DNA from: Steromphala cineraria
Taxonomy: Eukaryota > Mollusca > Gastropoda > Trochida > Trochidae
Length of the DNA stretch: 64,000 nucleotides
Assembly (NCBI GenBank): GCA_916613615.1
Contig: OU744728.1
Location: 27,607,450 to 27,671,449, forward strand
Direction: 5' to 3'
Shown: positions 11,610 through 23,691 of the stretch, piece after piece
Position numbering within the stretch: position 1 is the stretch's first letter
How the letters are laid out: each line of letters starts with the position of its first letter
Notes under the pieces: model-generated
Database searches by the model: none
What the model was told of the DNA's origin: nothing
What the model saw: the letters and a program-made list of their open reading frames with translations, nothing else
Position numbers and translations under genes: made by a program

Positions 11610-12060
11610 CCAAGTCGGGCCGCGCAAGCGAATCTAGCTTCTGAGACCAGGGTACAGATTGGAGTTAACGTAATGTTCGTCCCCTGAGACAGGATAAGTG
11701 CAATTGGATTTCCTTGACAGACATAAGAGGGTGTTCGGTCAACGTAATACCGGTTTTGATGACGTTGACGACAGTCAACATGGTCGATTTGGAAGTAGCT
11801 CAGTAATGGTGTGGTGTGGCATCACTACTACTGGAAGTACTGACTTGCATGTTTGTTTTTTTTGGACGTGTCATAGGTCATATGCATGGGAGTACTACCG
11901 GGACAACATCTTGGCAGCACGTTGTCAAGGCTATCATTTCATCTTCAAGGATGTTGATATTAATTTAGTTACATGGTGTTTTGAAAGGGTGAACGGGACA
12001 GTAAAACCCTTGTAGAGTTAAACTTTGTATTTCCCGAGGCGTTGTTTTGGTAGAATGGAG
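11610..12060 (+). pseudogene. Tc1/mariner-like transposase remnant (block A, copy 1)
   Basis: The plus frame at 11698-12015 contains KRVFGQRNTGFDD, HGRFGSSSVMVWCGITTTG, STDLHV, YYRDNILAA and FIFKD. These match the order of the central part of Tc1-type DDE transposases (RxGGGSVMVWGGI, then a TDL box, YRDEIL, and the FxxDNA region). The catalytic aspartate after FIFKD and the C-terminal third are not recognisable, and the N-terminus is missing. The sequence upstream (AAGTCGGGCCGCGC to about 11690) is one arm of an inverted repeat that is complete in block B. The element is dead. Confidence 0.7.
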
Positions 12061-12082
12061 ATCAACATAATGTGTTTTAAAT

Positions 12083-12194
12083 CAGCGGCATATAACGGAA
12101 TTTTTGTAGCTCTAAATTATGCATTTACAGCCTCTAACTCGCGTTGACCATTAAATTAGATTTAGAGCTGTAATAATTCCGTTTTATGCCGCTG
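12083..12194. mobile_element. Small terminal-inverted-repeat element (112 bp), copy 1
   Basis: The arm 12083-12117 (CAGCGGCATATAACGGAA...) pairs with 12160-12194 (...TTCCGTTTTATGCCGCTG) with a few mismatches, around a spacer of about 42 bp. The element is present in both tandem copies and in block B, so it predates the segmental duplication. No clear target duplication is visible. Confidence 0.65.
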
Positions 12195-12199
12195 GTGTT

Positions 12200-14095
12200 C
12201 AGTATGTTTATCTTATGTTTATCGAGAGAAACGATGTCCATTTGAAGTAACAGACATGCATAAAAACATTTGGTATCAATGATTGTTTTATAAATCATAA
12301 ATACGTTAAGAAAACTTTTCAGTTAATGTTTCTACTCAGAAAAAACGTGAAACTTAATCATGAGGTCATGAAAAACAACCTGTTGCCTGATGGTTAGCCA
12401 AGCTCGAACCCTTGTTTCAAATGTGCAAAATGTGTAAATGTCTTGCATTGGAAATTGCCTTTTTAGTGAGTGTACTTAATTTGCAGAGCAAGTTTGCACT
12501 TAAATTAGATTTCGAAAAATGAAAATATCATCGTTTCACTAGTCTGATTAACATCGACAGTGTTTTGAGGGAAACAAAATAAAAATATGTAGAAGGGCTT
12601 TCCTCTCCACAACGGTCTGAAAGCACTTGTTGGACTCGTCGCTTGTTCCACACTAGTTTGGCGCACACAAAACCTAATCAAAAGCAGACCAATCACATCG
12701 TCCTTTTCAAATACCAACATGACGGCGATCATTTAAAAATTGATTTCACAGGATTGACGTGCCCCTAGCTCTGATATCGAAAGCTTTTGCAGCCTTCTTA
12801 GCGATTGGCTAGATGAGCTTACGTCAAAACATGCGGGTAATATGGGTGCCTTCAGACTGGGAAGGAGAGGAAAGCTGGGCTGGGCGAGGTTCCAAACCCA
12901 CTAGAGACAATAGCTTTACACTTTTTGTACCCGAAGCACAGTCGATTTTAATAAGACTGATCGTTTCACTATAAGGTGTTCATGGCAATACCGGGTATTC
13001 ATCGCCTGTGCACGTGCATTTCACAGAGGTGAGTTGGTATGAAAAATGAATACTTGGGGGGAAAAGTAGCTAGCGTGTAAATAAAACATAGTCTTTATTC
13101 ATCACCCAGACAGAAATTGCCAAGGACTAAACACTGTTCACACTCGAGGACTTAACGAATACAATCCCTCAGGCTTTACTGGTTGAGTGGCTTACATAAC
13201 GTCACCTCAGCTACTCATTTAACAGACTGACATAGACGAGACAGTCCTATTAAAGTCGACATTTTATTTACGAAACGTCGATTAAATTTAAATGTTTTGG
13301 ACGGAGAAATTCATGTTTGATTTACATAGAACAGAAATGCTTACAGAGAAACAGAAATGCTTCCATTGAAAGTGAAATCCTTATAACCCCAAGGATTATG
13401 TTAATCAATATCTTGTAGAAAACTTAATTATATTGCTACAAGATTTATTCAGGTATGTTTTTTAAACAGAATGACAACATTTGGTTCAAAAGGTAGACAG
13501 GTCTGATAAAAATTGTAAAAATATTGTCTCTATCGGAGATTAAATTGGATTTAATTCAGCCGAAATAATTTCTCTGTCATGGTCTGAATGGAGCCAATCT
13601 ACTCAACCTGTTCCGAAAGTAACAATTTATTCATGAGGTTTGCAAGGTATTGTGTCTTTTCAATGATTTTTTAACATGATAGGGCATATCTTAAGTGGGA
13701 TATTTCAGTTGCTTCACAGTTGCTTGTAAGCTTCAATGTTTCCATACTTCTGGAGCATTTGCAAAAGTTCTTAAGACATTCTTTTTTGCAGATTATTGCA
13801 ATGGTAAGTTTTGAAATTTGCTTAATCATTAAATGGCTCACTTTTAGATGAAGATGTTTCAGGCAGTACATAACGTATTTTTGTGTTTATATCGGTTAGT
13901 TAAGGGCTTATAAAATGTACTCTCATCCCTTATCCCAACGTCGTACTTACATACGGTTCGTGATGAAAATAAGTTATCGAAAAAAAGAAATGCATCACTC
14001 GGTAAAATAATCTTTCTTCAAACGTTTGCAAAAGAATAACTTTTAACCAACCCGCTTTCGATGACTTCATAATAATGTGTGTAGGTTTTTTTTAT
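12200..14095. other. No gene seen; block-A flank sequence shared with block B
   Basis: No coding homology was found. Short open frames here (for example 12505-12732 and 13671-13871, minus) repeat in copy 2 only because the DNA is duplicated, and they are not kept open in block B. The AGTCCTATTAAAGTCGAC stretch near 13243-13260 is the empty target site of a TTAA element found in block B. Confidence 0.5.
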
Positions 14096-14479
14096 CTCAA
14101 ATACTGTGTCCGATGGGTATAAACTTGAAGTGGCGACGAGTAGCTGATTCAGAGAAAAAAAACGAAAATCTAGTCATGCGCGACAAAGCCTATGCTTTGG
14201 AAACGCGAACTGTGAGATGGCTTTCATGTTGGCTGCGGTTTTGTCATTTTAGTAAATCGTCTCCTATTCAATGAATGATGGTCTCATTTTCTCAAATACT
14301 GTGTCCGATGGGTATAAACTTAAAGTGGCGACGAGTAGCTGATTCAGAGAAAAAAAATCTAGTCATGCACGACAAAGCCCATGCTTAGGAAACGCGAACT
14401 TTGAGATGGGTTTCATGTTGGCTGCGGTTTTGTCATTTTGGTAAATCGTCTCCTATTCAATGAATGATGGTCTCATTTT
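14096..14479. repeat. Two-unit 195/189-bp tandem repeat (copy 1)
   Basis: The units start with CTCAAATACTGTGTCCGATG at 14096 and 14291 (195 and 189 bp). Copy 2 keeps one unit (21693-21887), while block B has two (40473-40855). Two units are therefore ancestral and copy 2 lost one after the tandem duplication. Confidence 0.85.
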
Positions 14480-14645
14480 CTCTGGGTTGGTCGGAAAAAT
14501 TTCGCAAAAACACAATGAATACAGTTTAACTACTTTTGAAAATATTGAACTTTACTACACTTTGAATATGAATATATTTAGTTAGTGAGTATTGTTTTAC
14601 GGCACTTAGGCAATATTTACTTCTAAATAGTTTATGTATTCCTTT

Positions 14646-15741
14646 ATATAGATTCTATGATTAAGAAAGTAAGTCCTCTGATTAACTGCTTAAGAAGCCT
14701 GAAATATCGTCTATCACGGAAAAGTCTGGAAATTATTTATAAATCCTTCATATTACCAATTTTTGACTACTGCGGTCATATTTGGGATAATTGCACTCAG
14801 GAACAATGCAACTTACTGGAAAAAATTAATCTAGACGCGCTGAGATCAATTTGTGGAGCAGTTCGTGGTACAAGTCACAACCTATTATATGCAGAAACTA
14901 ACCAAAAACCACTATCTGAACGTAGATACATATCTAAACTAACAACTTTTTATAAAATGAAGAATAATCTAGCGCCTCAATATCTCTCTAACCTCCTTCC
15001 TACCACACCCAATACTAATAACTACAATCTAAGATATAATTCATCAGTGCGAACAGTAAAATGCAGAATGGCGACATATGCCAAGTCTTTTATACCTGAT
15101 ACAATAAAACTGTGGAATTCATTAACTTCCGACATTCAAAATAGCGATTCGTTATCCGGCTTCAAAAATTTGGTTTGCGGACCTAAAAATAAAACTATTT
15201 CTTTCAATCTCAACCACGGTTCAAGAATCTGTCAGATTATCCACTCTCGCCTTAGGCTCCGCTGTAGTGACTTGAATGCTGATAAATTTGAAAGACATAT
15301 TATTGACAGCCCCGCGTGCCAATGCGGTCACCCAATTGAAAACGCTGTACACTATTTTTTCACATGCAATAAGTTTACAGAATTAAGACAGCAATCATTC
15401 TTTTATTTGAAAGGATTTACTATCAACACGGTATTAAGGGGATGTACATCGCTCACAAACAATGATCTAGACAAATTATTGAAATCTATTCATCACTTCA
15501 TAATAAAATCTGATCGATTTGACATTCCATAAGCACTTATATATTGACTGCCAAACAAACAATCTTATTCATGCATAATCACTATTTTTGAAGCTTATAA
15601 AATGTATGACATGCGTGACTGGTAATTATTCATTGTATATTTTTCATATGTAATTATTTTGGAGCGGCCTTAATATAAGCACCTCTGTGCTTGTTGGCCA
15701 ATCCATTCATGTTTTTTTCATGAATAAAATATGTTTAAATC
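14646..15741 (+). pseudogene. Orphan L3 C-terminal half created by the tandem duplication
   Basis: The 291-codon open frame at 14657-15532 is the C-terminal third of the L3 polyprotein, with the Cys/His tail and the complete 3' stem-loop terminus. It differs from 6962-7837 by a few substitutions (Phe to Leu, Thr to Met, Pro to Ser). It has no reverse transcriptase or endonuclease and no target duplication of its own, because it is the end of a duplicated block and not a separate insertion. No function is expected. Confidence 0.9.
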
Positions 15742-16329
15742 ACAACATACAGGTGGTTTGTGGTGACAAAGGTGATGTCAACTTGTATAGGAAATAACTT
15801 TCAGAATAATCGTTCTTGAAAATAGACCCAATACAAGATACTTTATCTAAAGGGGAAAAAAGAAAGAAAAAAAATGGAAATAAAATATATATCATGCAAG
15901 TTGCATTTTTGATTTAAGATGATATAAAAATAAATTTTGTCATAATCAATCCATTTCTTATGATTCGAACCAGTACCTGAACTAAGACACGTCAAACCTG
16001 ACTATCTGACAACATGCTTTATCGTAGACAGGCATACCACACTCCAGTGTACTGTGATATGTGAAAATCTCAAACCATAAAAGAACGATTCTTTATTGAC
16101 GGATATACCCCAAAGTTGAACTGTAACTAATACGAAATCATGTTGACGTCTCATTTACTATATATATTTTAGTGGTATGCATATGACGTCATGAATTACG
16201 TCCCTTGCCATTGTTAACGCTATACCATAGCACTACAATGTATAAGTTACCCTGATGATCACTCTGTTGTGAAACAGGATGGTAATGAACTTATATGAAG
16301 ACCAATCTTCAGTTTGCTATTTTTAAAGT

Positions 16330-16507
16330 ATATATATATATATATACACAAAAAGTTCACAATCTTGAGATCGTTGTTCAGCTCTCAGGTATTATATATT
16401 AAAAAGATAAGTCAGAAGTTGAATGAATCCATTTTACTGGCTAGTACTTTCAGCTCAATTTAGGAGCATCTTCAGGCCATATACAAATAACGGATATATA
16501 TATATTT
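16330..16507. other. Copy-2-specific block replacing the hairpin
   Basis: Between two TA-rich tracts, copy 2 has about 180 bp with no match to the hairpin of copy 1. It includes CAATCTTGAGATCG and TTTAGGAGCATCTTCAGGCC. Flanks on both sides are near-identical between copies. No coding capacity is seen. Confidence 0.7.
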
Positions 16508-16879
16508 ATATAGATAAGAATTGGAAAAGTTTACTAGTATACAGTTTTACATAATTAAAAGATAAAAATGACACGAAGCCAATCAAAACTCCAACATGTT
16601 TCAATGGTATCATCGGTGTCTACCCGGGAAGCCGAATGAATAGCATTAGTATAATCTCATTGATGTTATAATCTGTGATTTCAACGGATTAAACACTGGG
16701 TGATGTGAAAATCTGAACTGCAAAATGATGTAAGGATTCGACTTGATAATGATGAAAATAAAACATGAAACATACAAGAAAATAAGAATATTGATTATTG
16801 AATGTTTTATATCAAAATTTAAGTTTATGGTAAAGACTGAGTTTAAGACTCACCAAAATCGTGTTTAAATGTGTTTAAT

Positions 16880-17532
16880 TTACTCACTCAGTCACTCGAC
16901 TAGTCTGAGAGTGATTTTTGTTTACTGAGTGATATTCCCTATTTTATCATAAATTGAATTGTTCACTCACAATATTCTGATTGGTCTTATATAAACATCA
17001 ATAATGTATAAATATTTTCGAAAATTGTGAGTGGTAACTGATTAATTTACTCACTCAGTCACTTGATTAGTCTTAGAGTGATTTGTGTTTACTGAGTGAT
17101 ATTCACTATTTTATCATGAATTGAATTGTTCACTCACACTATTGGGTGATTGGTCTTATATAAACATCAATAATGTATAAATATTTTCGAAAATTGTCAG
17201 TGGTAACTGATTAATTTACTCACTCAGTCACTTGATTAGTCTTAGAGTGATTTTTTTTTACTGAGTGATATTCACTATTTTATCATAAATTGAATTGTTC
17301 ACTCACAATATTCTGATTGGTCTTATATAAACATCAATTATGTATAAATATTTTCGAAAATTTTGAGTGGTTACTGATTAATTTACTCACTCAGTCACTT
17401 GATTAGTCTTAGAGTGATTTGTATTTACTGAGTGATATTCACTATTTTATCATAAATTGAATTGTTCACTCACAATATTCTGATTGGTCTTACAATAATG
17501 TATATAAACATCAATAATGTATAAATATTTGA
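16880..17532. repeat. 167-bp tandem satellite, four units (copy 2)
   Basis: This is the same four-unit array as 9283-9935, at offset 7597, near-identical. It arose by the tandem duplication of the whole block. Confidence 0.88.
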
Positions 17533-17737
17533 ATTGTACAGATAACCTAGGTTCCCATGCACCACAAGGTTACTTGCGTAAGGACTGCCCTGAATGATAC
17601 AGCATGTTTAAGAAAGCATTGGTGTGTGCAAGTGATATTGTGTATTTTTCTTCAGTAATGATTTTCATGTAAAATTGAATAGAGCATATCATAAGTGAAT
17701 AAGTATTTCAGATGCTTGTAAGTGTAAACGTATACCT

Positions 17738-19199
17738 GGTTTAAACAATATTTATTCCATTGAATGCATGGTTGGATTGGTAAACAGGCATACTGCCTAT
17801 TTGAATACCTCTCCAATACAAAAATTACATGTAGAACAAAAATTCACTCATCAATACAATACAATACATCAATACATTCACAATATACAATATAGTTCAT
17901 TATATCTTGAAAATTAGCTAGTAAAACGTTCAGTTTGGGTAAAATATGAATGAACTGAAGTGACTATGTTTTGATTTATTGCGTCAGACAGCGAATTATT
18001 TCCATATAAGACAGTATGTAAGTCAAACCCTTTTGTATAATAAAAACATCTCGATCGAACTTCGGCAAAATTTGGACACATGAAAAGATAGTGAATGGTA
18101 TCTTCATAAAAATAGCCGCAATCACACTTGGAATTGTTTTGAATAAACCGGTCAAACTTGTGGCCATTAAGATCACTGCAGCCCAGTCTTATCTTACAAT
18201 GAATAATTTGATTGTGTCTAGTACCAGTGTGTTTAAATATATAAACAATTTACAGTAATCAATGGGTATAAATCCAATGTCAAATCAATTGAAGCGGACG
18301 TTCCTCAAGGATCAGTTTTAGGACCATTACTTTTTCTTATATATATTAATGATATTGTTCAAGATATTCAATGTAATATTAAATTATTTGCTGATGACAC
18401 ATCTTTATATGTGATTATTGATGACCCTCTCTTATCATCCAATTTGTTAAATGATGACTTAAAATTAATAGCTGAATGGGCTAAAACATGGAAGGTAGAT
18501 TTTAATCCATCTAAAACAGAAACTATAGTCTTTTCTAGAAAGAAAACAGTGACAATAATTCCAGATCTTGTAATGAATGATACAGTTATTACATCTGTTG
18601 ACTCGCATAAACATCTAGGATTGACTTTGCAAAGTGACGGCCAATGGAATAAACATATTGATAATATTATTGCCAAAGTTAGTCCTATGATAAATTGCTT
18701 AAGAAGCCTGAAATACCGCCTTCAAAGAAAAAGCCTTCAAACACTTTACACTTCATTTGTTCTTCCAATCTTTGATTACTGTGATTACATTTGGAATAAT
18801 TGCACAAAGTCACAAGAAATGTTATTAGAAAAATTACACTTAGATGCCTTGAGAACAATATGTGGATCGGTTAGAGGAGTAAGTCATTCTAAACTTTATT
18901 TAGAAACTGGGTTTTCATCATTATCTGACAGACGAAATCTTCACAAAATGAGTGTATTTTACAAAATGTTCCACGAAAAAACTCCGAAATATTTATCAGA
19001 ATTAATTCCACTGAACTTATCCTCTGTATCCACATATGAATCTCGATCATCGAACATTCTTCAAACTCCACTCTGCCGCACTGAAGCCTATAAGAAATCG
19101 TTCCTTCCATCATGTGTGGGCGAGTGGAATCTGCTAGATGACAATGTAAGAAATATTGATTCAATTAATTCGTTTAAAAAACATATCGATCGAACTTTG
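17738..19199 (-). pseudogene. Twin-primed LINE L4, tandem-duplicate copy
   Basis: This is the same inverted structure as 10141-11602 at offset 7597: tail on the minus strand at about 18217-17738, RT segment on the plus strand at about 18227-19199. A single change at the outer edge (CTTTGC for CTTAGC) removes the stop after HIDRT, so the plus frame runs on to 19241 into flanking DNA. That frame is a chance extension. The copy arose by block duplication. Confidence 0.85.
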
Positions 19200-19206
19200 C
19201 TATATC

Positions 19207-19657
19207 CCAAGTCGGGCCGCGCAAGCGAATCTAGCTTCTGAGACCAGGGTACAGATTGGAGTTAACGTAATGTTCGTCCCCTGAGACAGGATAAGTGCAA
19301 TTGGATTTCCTTGACAGACAGAAGAGGGTGTTCGGTCAACGTAATACCGGTTTTGATGACGTTGACGACAGTCAACATGGTCGATTTGGAAGTAGCTCAG
19401 TAATGGTGTGGTGTGGCATCACTACTACTGGAAGTACTGACTTGCATGTTTGTTTTTTTTGGACGTGTCATAGGTCATATGCATGGGAGTACTACCGGGA
19501 CAACATCTTGGCAGCACGTTGTCAAGGCTATCATTTCATCTTCAAGGATGTTGATATTAATTTAGTTACATGGTGTTTTGAAAGGGTGAACGGGACAGTA
19601 AAACCCTTGTAGAGTTAAACTTTGTATTTCCCGAGGCGTTGTTTTGGTAGAATGGAG
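19207..19657 (+). pseudogene. Tc1/mariner-like transposase remnant (block A, copy 2)
   Basis: This is the duplicate of 11610-12060 at offset 7597, near-identical, with the same VMVWCGI and YYRDNILAA motifs at 19295-19612. Confidence 0.7.
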
Positions 19658-19679
19658 ATCAACATAATGTGTTTTAAAT

Positions 19680-19791
19680 CAGCGGCATATAACGGAATTT
19701 TTGTAGCTCTAAATTATGCATTTACAGCCTCTAACTCGCGTTGACCATTAAATTAGATTTAGAGCTGTAATCATTCCGTTTTATGCCGCTG
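19680..19791. mobile_element. Small terminal-inverted-repeat element (112 bp), copy 2
   Basis: This is the tandem-block duplicate of 12083-12194 at offset 7597. Confidence 0.65.
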
Positions 19792-22053
19792 GTGTTCAGT
19801 ATGTTTATCTTATGTTTATCGAGAGAAACGATGTCCATTTGAAGTAACAGACATGCATAAAAACATTTGGTATCAATGATTGTTTTATAAATCATAAATA
19901 CGTTAAGAAAACTTTTCAGTTAATGTTTCTACTCAGAAAAAACGTGAAACTTAATCATGAGGTCATGAAAAACAACCTGTTGCCTGATGGTTAGCCAAGC
20001 TCGAACCCTTGTTTCAAATGTGCAAAATGTGTAAATGTCTTGCATTGGAAATTGCCTTTTTAGTGAGTGTACTTAATTTGCAGAGCAAGTTTGCACTTAA
20101 ATTAGATTTCGAAAAATGAAAATATCATCGTTTCACTAGTCTGATTAACATCGACAGTGTTTTGAGGGAAACAAAATAAAAATATGTAGAAGGGCTTTCC
20201 TCTCCACAACGGTCTGAAAGCACTTGTTGGACTCGTCGCTTGTTCCACACTAGTTTGGCGCACACAAAACCTAATCAAAAGCAGACCAATCACATCGTCC
20301 TTTTCAAATACCAACATGACGGCGATCATTTAAAAATTGATTTCACAGGATTGACGTGCCCCTAGCTCTGATATCGAAAGCTTTTGCAGCCTTCTTAGCG
20401 ATTGGCTAGATGAGCTTACGTCAAAACATGCGGGTAATATGGGTGCCTTCAGACTGGGAAGGAGAGGAAAGCTGGGCTGGGCGAGGTTCCAAACCCACTA
20501 GAGACAATAGCTTTACACTTTTTGTACCCGAAGCACAGTCGATTTTAATAAGACTGATCGTTTCACTATAAGGTGTTCATGGCAATACCGGGTATTCATC
20601 GCCTGTGCACGTGCATTTCACAGAGGTGAGTTGGTATGAAAAATGAATACTTGGGGGGAAAAGTAGCTAGCGTGTAAATAAAACATAGTCTTTATTCATC
20701 ACCCAGACAGAAATTGCCAAGGACTAAACACTGTTCACACTCGAGGACTTAACGAATACAATCCCTCAGGCTTTACTGGTTGAGTGGCTTACATAACGTC
20801 ACCTCAGCTACTCATTTAACAGACTGACATAGACGAGACAGTCCAATTAAAGTCGACATTTTATTTACGAAACGTCGATTAAATTTAAATGTTTTGGACG
20901 GAGAAATTCATGTTTGATTTACATAGAACAGAAATGCTTACAGAGAAACAGAAATGCTTCCATTGAAAGTGAAATCCTTATAACCCCAAGGATTATGTTA
21001 ATCAATATCTTGTAGAAAACTTAATTATATTGCTACAAGATTTATTCAGGTATGTTTTTTAAACAGAATGACAACATTTGGTTCAAAAGGTAGACAGGTC
21101 TGATAAAAATTGTAAAAATATTGTCTCTATCGGAGATTAAATTGGATTTAATTCAGCCGAAATAATTTCTCTGTCATGGTCTGAATGGAGCCAATCTACT
21201 CAACCTGTTCCGAAAGTAACAATTTATTCATGAGGTTTGCAAGGTATTGTGTCTTTTCAATGATTTTTTAACATGATAGGGCATATCTTAAGTGGGATAT
21301 TTCAGTTGCTTCACAGTTGCATGTAAGCTTCAATATTTCCATACTTCTGGAGCATTTGCAAAAGTTCTTAAGACATTCTTTTTTGCAGATTATTGCAATG
21401 GTAAGTTTTGAAATTTGCTTAATCATTAAATGGCTCACTTTTAGATGAAGATGTTTCAGGCAGTACATAACGTATTTTTGTGTTTATATCGGTTAGTTAA
21501 GGGCTTATAAAATGTACTCTCATCCCTTATCCCAACGTCGTACTTACATACGGTTCGTGATGAAAATAAGTTATCGAAAAAAAGAAATGCATCACTCGGT
21601 AAAATAATCTTTCTTCAAACGTTTGCAAAAGAATATCTTTTAACCAACCCGCTTTCGATGACTTCATAATAATGTGTGTAGGTTTTTTTTATCTCAAATA
21701 CTATGTCCGATGGGTATAAACTTGAAGTGGCGACGAGTAGCTGATTCAGAGAAAAAAAACGAAAATCTAGTCATGCGCGACAAAGCCTATGCTTTGGAAA
21801 CGCGAACTGTGAGATGGCTTTCATGTTGGCTGCGGTTTTGTCATTTTAGTAAATCGTCTCCTATTCAATGAATGATGGTCTCATTTTCTCTGGGTTGGTC
21901 GGAAAAATTTCGCAAAAACACAATGAATACAGTTTAACTACTTTTGAAAATATTGAACTTTACTACACTTTGAATATGAATATATTTAGTTAGTGAGTAT
22001 TGTTTTACGGCACTTAGGCAATATTTACTTCTAAATAGTTTATGTATTCCTTT

Positions 22054-22679
22054 TGCAAAAATGATTTTATTTTTTAAATCAGAACTGATATATTTTTGAC
22101 AAGCAGAATTAAAACTAAGGTTATAATTCAACCATTCATCATCTCCATGTCAATACCCATGGCCTCTGTCTATAATAATGTTACAAAAATGTTTCCTGAC
22201 AGGAACAGCTTCAGCATTTCCGTTATTTCCAAAATACCAAAAACTAAAGGAAAACCAACAATTTAATATCAAATCAGGTTAAGGCACACTTCTTCTAGCT
22301 AAACTTAAAACAGCATGTTTAACTTGGGTTAATAATCATATACTCACAGATACAACAGAAAGTTTATACCTTAGTGAGTTTAATATATGTAGGATTTTTA
22401 AATACAAATATTTCAAGATTTTACATCGTATTATACAACTGACAAGAACAGAAATTAATCATTAGCAAAAGAATACTTCTAAAAGGTTTATGAAGTTCTC
22501 TTGCATTAATGTCTTTTTCAATAAGAAGCATTCAAACCGTGAGTTTTATCAAACATTTATTTTTTTAAACATATAAGTTATATTCTGTTAAAATCAACAC
22601 GCTTCAAAATAATTTCAACCTACTGCAAATAATTGTTAATATATATACAATATTTAACGTGTGAATACCGTCTCAGACT
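22054..22679. other. No gene seen; block-A sequence shared with 41040-41685
   Basis: AT-rich sequence is alignable by eye with block B (AGAACTGATATATTT, GACAAGCAGAATTAAAAC). No coding signal is seen. Confidence 0.5.
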
Positions 22680-23691
22680 CTGCATAGCCTATTTATTGCT
22701 TGTCAATTATCCCTCAATCAAATTACACAGATTAAAGAACACCAGAATCACCTGCCCATGCACCAACTATGGTCACGTGGTCTAAACCTCATTTGAACTT
22801 CCTGTCACTCAGAGAACGGTTGTGTTGTCTGAGCTCTCAGGTTGTTTGCTCAATTTGTTCACTTCATTCATTCAAAGCAAGTCGGATCCCATTTTGGATG
22901 GACGTGGTGAGTGAGGTCTCCGCTCGCTTTGTGTCCCTGTGATTCCTTTTGCCTTGATTGCCTTTGCTCTGCAGTTGGTTCTCCTCGCGTCAGGTGTAGG
23001 GTGATTGGCCCTTCAAGTGATGGAGAGCGGGCAGTTCACCCATAGCGGTTCCTGGGTTCACAGTTCGTTGTCAGCATTTCTTCATCTGCCTTATGGTCGA
23101 GAACTTCTAAACTGGTTTGTTAGGGATGTCGGGGGTCGTACCCTTCTCTCCTCCTTCTCAATTGGTTTGTTGGGGACGAACGTGACGTTTTGGGGAAGTT
23201 TCGCATATAGGAACTCCACTTTCCAAGATCCCCAGTCTCTCTGTCATCTTTGCCACTCCACTTCTGCAGAGGAAAACAGATGCGAGCAGTGTTGGTCTCT
23301 CTCAGTGGAGGCCTGTTAGGTCTAGAGAGGAAAGAAGTTGAAGAAGAAGCAGTCTGGGAGACGCTCTCTTGCTCTTGATCAAGAAGCCTTCTCCAGCCTG
23401 CTTCTGGCGTCCGTGCAGGACATGTTGTTGGTGATGCTCAAGGCTGCCTGTCACCCGTGACACCTCCACACCATCCATCCTGAGTCGTTCAGTGCAAAGG
23501 TCACGCTTACACCCTTTAGGTGTCCCATATCAGTGACTAACCTCAGTACTTTCTCCCCCCTCAGACATCGCAAGGTTGTGAACCCGTCGGACCAACGAGT
23601 GGGAGATGGATGCCATCAAGCTAGCCATCTGTCACTTGTCTGCTTGACTGTCGAGCTATGTGCTTCTTGTGCACATGGACAGCTTAAAAAA

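Larger units (their letters stand above)
6951..14645 (+). repeat. Tandem segmental duplication, copy 1
   Basis: This block is repeated head-to-tail at 14646-22053. Landmarks match at fixed offsets: 7695 at the L3 tail, 7597 from 9.0 to 14.29 kb, and 7408 at the end. The offset shifts are explained by a hairpin expansion in copy 1 (8.64-8.92 kb) and by loss of one 189-bp repeat unit in copy 2. The copies differ by only scattered single bases, so the duplication is recent. The junction at 14643-14645 is TTT, a 3-base match shared by both parental ends (6948-6950 and 22051-22053). Confidence 0.93.
14646..22053 (+). repeat. Tandem segmental duplication, copy 2
   Basis: This is the second copy of the 6951-14645 block. 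It begins abruptly inside the L3 C-terminal coding region (ATATAGATTC) and ends at GTATTCCTTT, after which unique block-A sequence continues. In place of the copy-1 hairpin it has a different sequence between AT tracts at about 16330-16507. It retains one of the two units of the 195/189-bp repeat. Confidence 0.93.

Noticed and set aside
12505..13871. Small minus-strand proteins repeated at 20102-21468
   Set aside because: They recur only because the DNA is duplicated; no domain, and not kept open in block B.
14657..15532. Independent 291-residue gene
   Set aside because: It is the L3 C-terminus copied by the tandem duplication, cut at a breakpoint and without its own flanking target duplication.
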